A stretch of DNA of 14,108 nucleotides from Candidatus Omnitrophota bacterium (GTDB lineage: Bacteria; Omnitrophota; Gorgyraeia; Aquiviventales; Aquiviventaceae). The DNA lies in NCBI GenBank assembly GCA_016206725.1, contig JACQRA010000054.1, positions 1-14,108 of the forward strand, written 5' to 3'. Below the pieces are notes generated by a model. That model did no database searches and was not told where the DNA came from. It saw only the letters and a program-made list of their open reading frames with translations. The translations under genes were made by a program, and so were the position numbers. Each line of letters opens with the position of its first letter. Position 1 is the stretch's first letter. This document shows positions 1 through 6,561 of the stretch, piece after piece.

Positions 1-243
1 ATGCCCCACATGGACATGGTCGGCAATCAAGCAGGGGTAATCGTCATCCACGTGGAGGATCGAGCCGTCTTGGATGTTCGTCGCCTCGCCGATGACGATG
101 CGGTTGACATCGCCGCGCAGGACGCAGCCGAACCAGATGCTGGCGTCCTTCTTCAATTCCACCCGGCCGATCACATCGGCCCCGGGTGCGACAAAGACGC
201 TGGGGTGAATCTTGGGTCTCGCTCGACCGAATGGCAGGGTCAT
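1..243 (-). CDS. Gamma carbonic anhydrase family protein (YrdA/PaaY-like), 3' part beyond window
   Basis: The first 81 residues of a left-handed beta-helix (hexapeptide-repeat) protein are visible; the 3' end lies beyond base 1. Family landmarks are present: VLRGD (residues 41-45) with the Arg and Asp conserved in gamma carbonic anhydrases, NIQDG (56-60) with the conserved Gln, SILHV with His64, and VGH ending at His81. Two of the three histidine zinc/iron ligands of the Cam/YrdA fold are therefore in view; the third should follow just outside. Members are soluble trimers, and many have no shown carbonic anhydrase activity, so the reaction is not certain. The ATG overlaps the TGA of the upstream lipoprotein gene (ATGA), and GAGGTG at 248-253 is a good ribosome binding site 4 nt before it. 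It is the last visible gene of the minus-strand operon. Confidence 0.9.
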   Translation of the reverse strand, partial: MTLPFGRARPKIHPSVFVAPGADVIGRVELKKDASIWFGCVLRGDVNRIVIGEATNIQDGSILHVDDDYPCLIADHVHVGH

Positions 244-1559
244 CTCACACCTCGCGGAATGGCGGTCGGCAACGGTTCGCCCGATGGCGTCGTGACCGCG
301 GATGGGGCCGGCGCAATCTTGTAGCGTTCCATGATCGTCTTCCTCCTCGCCTCTAACACTTCGATAATGCGAGCGGCGTCTGACGGATTAGAGTATTGAC
401 CCGCCGAGACGGCGGCGCCCAGTTGGGCGCGAGAAAGCCGGCTCATCCGCCGAACAATCCAGCGCGCATCGTCATCGTTCATCTCCTCAAAGGCGGGATT
501 CGGCATGTAGGGCTTCCACCGCCGAGGATCGACGTGAAAGGAAAACAAGCCCACCGCCGGACTGAACGCCTGCGCCTGCCTGTCGCACGGCGGCCGATAG
601 ATCCCCAGGGTCAAGAGCTCGCTCGAAAGGACACTCAGGTCCACGACGTTCGTCCATCCCGCGCACGGCGACTTCGGCCCTGCCAGGCCGGCATCCGCCC
701 CCAGTGAGGTGCCGAAATCAATCACATAGGCCGTCGTCTTCGTCCCATCCCACACCATCAGGGTGTTGTGATCTTTGGTGTCAATGTTGTTCACCCACGC
801 GGAGACAATCTTGAGCGCGCGCACCTCGGCGCAATCGCGGAATCGCCGGAACCTCGCGGGGCCGACGATGTCCCCCTCGAGAAGCCGGCTGGCTGAGACG
901 CGCACCTTCCCTTTTCGCAGGCGCGGCGCCAGGATGTCCTTCAGGTCGTCTTGCTTGAAGTCCTCGGGACGGACGGACGCGATCTCATAACTGGGCACAT
1001 GGTAGCCCAAGGCATAGAGCAGCTTGCTGGTGACGACCTCAGCCCCGGAAAGCAGTTCCGGGGACTCGATCGGATCGAACTTGAACAGATAGCCGACCCC
1101 ACGACTATCCTTGACGAAACAGCCAGGCGTTCGGCCCTCGGTTTTCGGTTTGGTGATCGTAAACGGCGGTCGAGGCATCTCGCCGGACGGCGTCGGCCCC
1201 CATCGGACGTGAGCGGGGCTTAATCGGTTGAGGTCTCGATTCGTGAAAAACGCGCTGTCCGCCACCTGACCATCGCGTAGATTCACGGCGCGGGCGGGGA
1301 GCCCGATCAACCGCCTGCCAAGCCGCCCGAGGTTGAAGGCGTGTTCGAGAGGGGTCAGGAGCGCGGTGCTGACATAGTGCCATCCAATGGACGGCTTGCT
1401 CGGATTCGGTTTGATCGCGATGGCGCATGGTTGCGATCCCCACCGCTGCGGCCACGTCGCGCACCCGGCCGTCGAGAAAACCAGGAACCACGTGAGGAGC
1501 AGCAAGAGGGATGGCGTTCCATTCCGCATTCCGCATTCCGCATTCCGCATTGAGGACAT
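240..1559 (-). CDS. Predicted lipoprotein with a HipA/PI3K-like kinase signature
   Basis: A 439-residue protein with a hydrophobic signal segment (about residues 18-32) ending in a lipobox, TAGC, at Cys33. This suggests export and lipid anchoring. The core resembles kinases of the HipA/PI3-4K-like fold: YLFKFDP with a candidate ATP-contacting Lys160, GAEVV with Glu174, then D260-x-K-D-H-N265 as a catalytic-loop-like motif, and YVIDFG with Asp281 as a metal-binding motif. The order and spacing fit a kinase; I do not recognise a named member or a substrate. Its start (TGATG) overlaps the stop of the nucleotide-carrier gene by one base. The first ten residues are encoded largely by an ATTCCGC heptamer repeat, so Met11 (base 1529) is a plausible alternative start, giving a more usual signal peptide with the lipid Cys at 23. 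The kinase call is inference from motifs. Loss of activity or another use of the fold is possible. Confidence 0.72.
   Translation of the reverse strand: MSSMRNAECGMRNGTPSLLLLLTWFLVFSTAGCATWPQRWGSQPCAIAIKPNPSKPSIGWHYVSTALLTPLEHAFNLGRLGRRLIGLPARAVNLRDGQVADSAFFTNRDLNRLSPAHVRWGPTPSGEMPRPPFTITKPKTEGRTPGCFVKDSRGVGYLFKFDPIESPELLSGAEVVTSKLLYALGYHVPSYEIASVRPEDFKQDDLKDILAPRLRKGKVRVSASRLLEGDIVGPARFRRFRDCAEVRALKIVSAWVNNIDTKDHNTLMVWDGTKTTAYVIDFGTSLGADAGLAGPKSPCAGWTNVVDLSVLSSELLTLGIYRPPCDRQAQAFSPAVGLFSFHVDPRRWKPYMPNPAFEEMNDDDARWIVRRMSRLSRAQLGAAVSAGQYSNPSDAARIIEVLEARRKTIMERYKIAPAPSAVTTPSGEPLPTAIPRGVR
1521..1551. repeat. Heptamer tandem repeat (attccgc x 4 plus att)
   Basis: Four perfect copies of the 7-bp unit attccgc (1521-1548) are followed by att. 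The repeat lies at the very start of the lipoprotein gene and is read on the minus strand as the peptide MRNAECGMRN. A 7-bp unit shifts frame at each copy, so copy-number change would alter or break the link between the upstream ATG (1559) and the signal peptide. The internal ATG at 1529 would be unaffected. Confidence 0.95.
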
Positions 1560-3823
1560 CAGGTGAGAGTGATGAGTTGCTGTGCCAGTTGCGCGGCGAG
1601 CGCAACCAACGGCACCGAGTGTTGAGCAGCCTGATCGAGTTCACGCCGCATCTCTTTCAATCCCAAGCGACCAACCGCGCAGAGCGTGGTCACGCTGAGC
1701 CAGTAGTGGTGATCCCAAATCGCGTCTTGCAGCACGCGATAGGCCATCTCCGAAGTGTAGGACGCGCCGCGTTCCTCCCGACGCGCCGCATCAAGCACTC
1801 GATCCTCATCCATGATGGGCAAGAGGATCGCGCGCGTTTGGGGATCGACCAGATTATCCAACAGCTCCACCGCATCGGCGCGCAGATGGGTGTCCGTCGC
1901 GCTGAGCTGCTCGTACACCAGGCAGATGTCTTCGTGCCGGTACAACAACACCAGCAATCGAAAGATCTGCTCAATGGCTTCCTCCATCAGCAACCGCAGC
2001 AAGGCGAGAACCGGATCATCCGCGGGCAGCGGTCCCGGATGCTGTTGCCGGTAAACCTCCGCCACTTGAGCAATCCGTTCATACTCGCCCACCTCGTGTT
2101 CGACTTGACGGCGCAACTGGGCGGCCGGCACCTGAAGCGTCCGCACGCGCAGCCGCATCTTCACCAGCTCCCGCAGCGCCTCATAGCGGATGGCGGCCTC
2201 TTTCTCGACAATCACCATCCCGCAGAGATAATCGAAGGCCTCCTGAGAGCCCCCCTTCGCCAACCGATGGATCGCCTCCCGACGAAGACTGGACGGTTTG
2301 GCGTGATCCTGCGCGATCGTCTCGAGGCGGCTCGCATCCGCGACGCCATCCAGTTGGACGGATCCCTCGGATGCCGCCTCGTGCTGCTCGAGGCGAGCCA
2401 GCAACGCCCGAGCCGGCTCCGGCACCGATTCCTCGGCCACCAACCGGTTGAGCAACGACAGTTTTTCTTGAGGGGGATGGCGCGTCAGGAGGGCGTCAAC
2501 GAGATCGCATTCCTCCCGGCCGCCAAGCCGGCTCTGGAGCCTCGTCCGGATCGCCGCGGTATAGCCGCGACGAGCCTGGAAGGCGATGGCCAGCCACAGG
2601 CCCACAAGCGGAATCGTCAGCAGCGTCAGGACGCGAGGGGCGAGGTTGAGGACGTCGAGCAGCACAATCCCAAGCATCGCCGCGATCCCCTTGCCGAAGC
2701 GAAACACCACCATGTCAATGAACGGTTTGACCTTGTAGCGGATCGAGCGATCGATGGGCAAATACAACATTTCTTTCGCCGTGTTGTGCATGGAGTAGTC
2801 CAGGGCGCGATCGCACAATTCCGTCCCCGCGGCGACCCAGAAGATCGGCACCATCAACAACGCGCTGCTGCCGGCCAGCAGCCCCAACGGCAGCGTCCAT
2901 AACGCGGCCAAGAGACCCCACCGCCGCAAGACCCAACTCGTACAGAAAAACTGAATGACGAAAGCCAACACATTGATCGACCCAAAAAACATGCTGGTAA
3001 ATGTCGTCTTGGCATCGACGCCGGCGAAATGGTGCTCAATGAACGGATTGAATTGGTAGTAGACGAGGGTGGAGACAATCTTGTTCAGCCCCACCACCCC
3101 AATGAGCAAGAGGAGATAGCGCGACTGCGTGAGGAGACGGAAGAAGCTTCGAGGATTCGACAGGAACGTCTCCGGTTGGCGGCTGGCGAGGGTCTCGCCG
3201 GTTCCTAACGGCGGCTCGGGCGAGTAGCGCCAGAGACGTTGGACCAAGACCCAGCACGTGACGAGCAGGATCGCCGAACAGAGCAGCAGATTCGAGGTGC
3301 CGACGAGCTGCGCGCCCACCGCAGCGATGGAGGAGCCGACAATGCCGCCGAGAATCCCGCCGGAGCCGATGAATCCAAAGAGCCGTTTCGCTTCCCGCGG
3401 GCGATACAGATCGTTCGCCACCAGCCAAAACAACGTCACGACCAACACCGAGAAGATATTGACCCACACGTAGAAGGCACCCGACACCCAGGCGTGTCCT
3501 AAGTCCAGGAGCTTCCAGAACACGAGCATGGTCGCGGTGACGAGGCCAAACGACAGGCTGACCAGCCGAGGCTTGGCCACGCGGTCCACGGCGCGCGCAA
3601 ACGACGTGACGATCGGGCCCATGAGGAGGGCGGAAATCAGATCAGCATAGGGGACCAACCGATGGCCCAAGTCATCCAAGACGAGCGAGCGGCTGACCGG
3701 CTTGATGACGTAGTAGGCGGTGATGACCAGGAAGAAATAGAGGAAGGTGAGCAGGACTTTTTGCTCTTCCCCTGAGCGAATCTGGACGAAGCGCTTTGAG
3801 AGATACCCGATTGTTCGATGCAT
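1559..3823 (-). CDS. NTT/Npt-like nucleotide-carrier homologue with C-terminal helical-repeat domain
   Basis: A 754-residue protein in two parts. Residues from about 20 to 430 hold many hydrophobic segments and match the ATP/ADP translocase-like (NTT, Npt1/Npt2) branch of the MFS fold. Examples are the N-terminal YYVIKPVSRSL and the stretch MHNTAKEMLYLP...YKVKPFIDMV, which is typical of the family. Residues from about 440 to the end are hydrophilic and helix-rich, with HEAT-like periodicity (for example DAARREERGA and LRREAIHRLA), probably a cytoplasmic interaction domain. Plain NTT carriers are near 500 residues, so the tail is a large addition. I chose the ATG at 3823 because it overlaps the pgeF stop (TAATG); an ATG at 3934 would add 37 residues read from pgeF sequence in another frame. 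Transported substrate unknown: free-living homologues are not proven ATP exchangers. Confidence 0.8.
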   Translation of the reverse strand: MHRTIGYLSKRFVQIRSGEEQKVLLTFLYFFLVITAYYVIKPVSRSLVLDDLGHRLVPYADLISALLMGPIVTSFARAVDRVAKPRLVSLSFGLVTATMLVFWKLLDLGHAWVSGAFYVWVNIFSVLVVTLFWLVANDLYRPREAKRLFGFIGSGGILGGIVGSSIAAVGAQLVGTSNLLLCSAILLVTCWVLVQRLWRYSPEPPLGTGETLASRQPETFLSNPRSFFRLLTQSRYLLLLIGVVGLNKIVSTLVYYQFNPFIEHHFAGVDAKTTFTSMFFGSINVLAFVIQFFCTSWVLRRWGLLAALWTLPLGLLAGSSALLMVPIFWVAAGTELCDRALDYSMHNTAKEMLYLPIDRSIRYKVKPFIDMVVFRFGKGIAAMLGIVLLDVLNLAPRVLTLLTIPLVGLWLAIAFQARRGYTAAIRTRLQSRLGGREECDLVDALLTRHPPQEKLSLLNRLVAEESVPEPARALLARLEQHEAASEGSVQLDGVADASRLETIAQDHAKPSSLRREAIHRLAKGGSQEAFDYLCGMVIVEKEAAIRYEALRELVKMRLRVRTLQVPAAQLRRQVEHEVGEYERIAQVAEVYRQQHPGPLPADDPVLALLRLLMEEAIEQIFRLLVLLYRHEDICLVYEQLSATDTHLRADAVELLDNLVDPQTRAILLPIMDEDRVLDAARREERGASYTSEMAYRVLQDAIWDHHYWLSVTTLCAVGRLGLKEMRRELDQAAQHSVPLVALAAQLAQQLITLT

Positions 3824-4608
3824 TAGACCAGAAGGCCGGAGAGGTCCGGAGAGGTCCGGAGAGGGCTTGAGGGCATCACGATGAAGGAGACGAGGCGGCC
3901 GCACGCCTCCCCTTCCCGTCGAAGCGAAAACCATCGATGGGGATCACACGACGTGCAGACTCCGCTCTCAAGCACCCGGCCGGGACGGACGCCGGCCTCG
4001 AGGAGCTGTGTGGTCGCGCAGGCAATCAAATCACACATCCGACGTCCTTCCTGCTCCTGCACCCACGGCGTCAAACGCGCGTCGAAATCGGAACCCACCT
4101 CATAACAACACGCGTGGATGGACGGTCCGATCCCGACCCAGAGATCCTCGGGACGAGCGTGGTAGCGCTGCTGCACAAAGCTGACGAGATGGAGCGGCAA
4201 TTGACCGGCCAAGCCACGCCAGCCGGCGTGCGCCACGCCCACCACTCGCTGGATGGGATCCCATACGAAGAGCGGCAGACAATCCGCGCTCCGCACGGCC
4301 AGACCCAGACCGACGGTTTGCGTCACCATCGCATCGCACCCCCCCACTAAAGCCTCGGGGGGCGCCGTCGAAGTAGTGGCGCCCGCAATCTGCGTCACGG
4401 AGACATCCACCGACGCGATGCTCACTCCATGCACCTGATCCGCCATGACCAATCCTTGAGAGAACAGCGGAAGGGAGCGAATCGTCTGGATATCGCCGGT
4501 TCGATCGGTGATGCCGGCGGCGACGTGCGCGGCGCGCGGGAGTTGGCATCGCCACACGCCGGGCTGCCAGGGAGTGAAGAGCGTCGAATCAGTTGCCACC
4601 GATGGCAT
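3823..4608 (-). CDS. pgeF: PgeF/YfiH family protein (laccase-domain, peptidoglycan editing factor)
   Basis: A 261-residue single-domain protein with all the hallmarks of the YfiH family: QVHG with His60, ADCLP with Cys110, HAGWRG with His127, GPSIHACCYEV (161-171) and the late CTSCDP...FSLRREG...GR segment. His60, Cys110 and His127 correspond to the zinc ligands. Family members act as purine nucleoside phosphorylases/adenosine deaminases, or in E. coli limit wrong amino acids in peptidoglycan precursors. The cytoplasmic location is supported by the lack of a signal peptide. A strong Shine-Dalgarno (AGGAGG) lies 9 nt before the ATG, although the gene overlaps the M23 peptidase gene by 20 bp. 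The last residues (SPDLSGLLV) are encoded by a 10-bp tandem repeat and lie beyond the conserved domain. Its place next to a peptidoglycan peptidase suits the cell-wall role. Confidence 0.92.
   Translation of the reverse strand: MPSVATDSTLFTPWQPGVWRCQLPRAAHVAAGITDRTGDIQTIRSLPLFSQGLVMADQVHGVSIASVDVSVTQIAGATTSTAPPEALVGGCDAMVTQTVGLGLAVRSADCLPLFVWDPIQRVVGVAHAGWRGLAGQLPLHLVSFVQQRYHARPEDLWVGIGPSIHACCYEVGSDFDARLTPWVQEQEGRRMCDLIACATTQLLEAGVRPGRVLESGVCTSCDPHRWFSLRREGEACGRLVSFIVMPSSPLRTSPDLSGLLV
3831..3865. repeat. 10-bp imperfect tandem repeat at the pgeF 3' end
   Basis: Units gaaggccgga, gaggtccgga, gaggtccgga and the start of a fourth (gaggg) stand in line. They encode the C-terminal tail of PgeF and end 8 bp from its stop. 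Two units are identical. The 10-bp period is not a multiple of three, so unit gain or loss would change the tail and could uncouple the TAATG junction with the next gene. Confidence 0.85.
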
Positions 4609-5152
4609 CGGATGATTCCTCCTGACGATCCACGAACATCAGCCCGAGTGAGGCGGGGTCAATCACCGTTCCATGACGAGAGATTTCGAGATGTAGATGC
4701 GGCGTGATGGCGTGATGCCGAGCGTTGCCCGTCTTGCCCACCGTCCCGATGGATTGTCCTTGAGCCACCCGCTGCCCCCGCGTGACGTCAATCGTGTGCA
4801 AATGGGCATAGAGGCTGCGCAGCCCACGGCCGTGGTCCAGCTCCACGTAGAGCCCGCGACCTCGATGACGAGCGGTCGTGATCACCCGCCCGCTGCGAAT
4901 CGCCCGAACCGGACTGCCCAACGGCGCTTCGAGATCCACCCCGTGATGACTGAGGTTGCCGCTGCGAGGCGCGCCGAAATGGCCGTCCCCCTTGGCATCG
5001 TGCCGGATGACCAACGGCTCCTGATCGACCGGCGCATGAATCGACCGCCAATTCAATTGGGCAAGATGCTCGATGCTCCACAACAGCGCCACGCCCACGA
5101 GCAGACCAATGAGAAAGGACGATCGACGGATGCGAACTCTCCAACGACTCAT
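4589..5152 (-). CDS. M23 family (LytM) metallopeptidase with N-terminal membrane anchor
   Basis: A 187-residue protein with a basic N-terminus, a single membrane segment (about residues 13-32) and a periplasmic LytM domain. The zinc site is complete: HHGVD (His69, Asp73) and HLHLE (His152, His154), with the extra catalytic His in YAHLH (His117). Such enzymes cut peptide cross-links in peptidoglycan, or activate amidases when degenerate; here the ligands are intact, so activity is expected. The ATG at 5152 overlaps the stop of the dihydrolipoyl dehydrogenase gene (ATGA). A longer reading from 5251 would add 33 residues that overlap the upstream gene and show no membrane or domain features, so it is not used. 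The gene runs directly into pgeF, a second likely cell-wall gene. Confidence 0.9.
   Translation of the reverse strand: MSRWRVRIRRSSFLIGLLVGVALLWSIEHLAQLNWRSIHAPVDQEPLVIRHDAKGDGHFGAPRSGNLSHHGVDLEAPLGSPVRAIRSGRVITTARHRGRGLYVELDHGRGLRSLYAHLHTIDVTRGQRVAQGQSIGTVGKTGNARHHAITPHLHLEISRHGTVIDPASLGLMFVDRQEESSDAIGGN
4618..4623 (-). promoter_or_regulatory. Ribosome binding site of pgeF
   Basis: AGGAGG on the minus strand, 9 nt before the pgeF ATG at 4608 and inside the end of the M23 peptidase gene. It supports this start despite the 20-bp overlap and suggests pgeF is translated independently rather than only by coupling. Confidence 0.8.
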
Positions 5153-6561
5153 TTCATCATACCATAGACTCGAGGGGCTCTGACCCGGTGGGCGGAGGCG
5201 AGCGACTCGCCGTAGATCTGCGCGGCCGCTTCGGTGACCGCCTCCGGCCACGTCGGATGGGCGGTGATCGTGCGCGCGAGCTGTTTCGCCGTCAGCCCCT
5301 GCGTCATCGCCAGGACGATGAGATGAATCATGTCCGAGGCGTGCACGCCCACGATCGTCCCCCCCAGGACGCGATCCGTCTCGGCCTCGACGATCAGCTT
5401 GACAAATCCCTCTGATTCTTCGTCGCAGAGACTTTTGCCAAGCGCCGCGAAAGCGAATCGGCTGATCCGGGCGGACGGGGGCGCGTCGACCTCTGTCAGG
5501 CCGACCTGAGCCAGCTCAGGGTCCGTATAGACACAGCGCGGCACGATCTGCCAGTCTTTCGGCGAGGCGAGCCCCATGAGGCTGTCGACCGCGAAGGCAC
5601 CCTCAGCGCTAGCCATGTGCGCCAGCCCAGGTCCCTCAATGCAATCGCCGATCGCCGCGATGTGGGACTGCCGCGTCAGCCGAGCTGGTGTCACCACGAT
5701 ACGGCCCTCGTCCGTCTCAAGGCCGATGCGCGAGAGCCCCAGGGTGTCGGTATTCGGAACCAGGCCGACCGCGATGAGGCATTGCGACGCCGTCACCTGT
5801 GTGCCGTTCGACAAATCCGCTTGCACGCCGGCTGCCGTGGTCGTCAGGGTCTCGATGGTGGTTCCGGTCAGAATCGTCACGCCATTCGCCTGCAACCGTT
5901 GACTCAGGAAGTTAACCGCCTCAGGGTCTTCCCCGGGCAAGAGCTGGGACTCTTGCTCGACGATCGTCACGGCCACCCCGAAGTTCGAGAAACACGACGC
6001 AAACTCACAACCGATAACCCCCCCACCAATGATGAGCATTGATGCCGGCAGCTCGGAAAGCTGAAGCGCATCGCGATACGACAGCCGCCGCGCGCCATCA
6101 AACCCCCACGGCCCTGGATGGGGATGCGAGCCCACGGCGATGATGAACCGCTGGGCCGAAAGTTTCTGGGTCTTCTCGCCATGCCGAACGACGAGCGCAT
6201 GAGCGTCTTCGAACGCCGCCTCACCCGAGATCAGCTCGACCTGAGCGCGTTGAAGGAGCTGCGCCACCCCCCGGCGCAACGTGGTGATGATCCGCGCATT
6301 GCGAGCCATGACGGCGGGATAGTCCACCCGCAATCCCTCGACGTGAAGACCGAGTGCGGAGGCGCCGTGGATGCGACGCTTCAACTTGGCGACGGTGATC
6401 AGGGCCTTGGTAGGGATGCATCCGACATTCAAACACACCCCGCCCCACCATTCCCGTTCAATCAGGGCGACCTTCAGGCCGCGGCGAGCGGCCGTCAGGG
6501 CCGCCGCAATTCCGCCGGGCCCGCTGCCGATGATCGCCAGATCGCAGGCTGCCGCGGTCAT
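5149..6561 (-). CDS. lpdA: Dihydrolipoyl dehydrogenase (E3)
   Basis: A 470-residue flavoprotein disulfide reductase of normal family length. It has the FAD-binding GSGPGG at 12-17, the redox-active disulfide GGVCLNVGC (Cys43/Cys48) followed by IPTK, a second dinucleotide motif (GGGVIGCEFA) for NAD+, the AIGD segment near the FAD ribityl site, and the C-terminal active-site AHPTWPE (His435, Glu440). E3 reoxidises dihydrolipoamide in 2-oxoacid dehydrogenase or glycine cleavage complexes. The usual motif here is HPTLSE, so TWPE is a mild departure. No E1, E2, lipoate or glycine-cleavage gene is nearby, so the partner complex cannot be told. The start ATG overlaps the diguanylate cyclase stop (ATGA), with no clear ribosome binding site, which implies translational coupling. 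Other disulfide reductases such as mercuric reductase are less likely because their extra domains and C-terminal cysteines are missing. Confidence 0.88.
   Translation of the reverse strand: MTAAACDLAIIGSGPGGIAAALTAARRGLKVALIEREWWGGVCLNVGCIPTKALITVAKLKRRIHGASALGLHVEGLRVDYPAVMARNARIITTLRRGVAQLLQRAQVELISGEAAFEDAHALVVRHGEKTQKLSAQRFIIAVGSHPHPGPWGFDGARRLSYRDALQLSELPASMLIIGGGVIGCEFASCFSNFGVAVTIVEQESQLLPGEDPEAVNFLSQRLQANGVTILTGTTIETLTTTAAGVQADLSNGTQVTASQCLIAVGLVPNTDTLGLSRIGLETDEGRIVVTPARLTRQSHIAAIGDCIEGPGLAHMASAEGAFAVDSLMGLASPKDWQIVPRCVYTDPELAQVGLTEVDAPPSARISRFAFAALGKSLCDEESEGFVKLIVEAETDRVLGGTIVGVHASDMIHLIVLAMTQGLTAKQLARTITAHPTWPEAVTEAAAQIYGESLASAHRVRAPRVYGMMK

Noticed and set aside
174..182. CobT residues 174-182 reading GDMGIGNTT instead of GEMGIGNTT as a sign of inactivation
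   Set aside because: Asp for Glu is conservative here, and the catalytic Glu318 and all other motifs are intact. The positions given are residue numbers in CobT; the bases are about 11491-11517.
1521..1551. Short repeat array as a CRISPR remnant
   Set aside because: The units are 7 bp and directly adjacent, with no spacers and no cas genes.
1511..2902. 463-codon open frame on the plus strand opposite the nucleotide-carrier gene
   Set aside because: It is antisense to a well-supported gene, rich in His, Gln and Arg without domain motifs, and starts in the heptamer repeat. Long antisense frames are expected in GC-rich DNA.
3824..3934. Extended N-terminus of the nucleotide carrier from an ATG at 3934
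   Set aside because: The extra 37 residues are pgeF sequence in another frame, and the TAATG junction at 3823 gives the normal family start.
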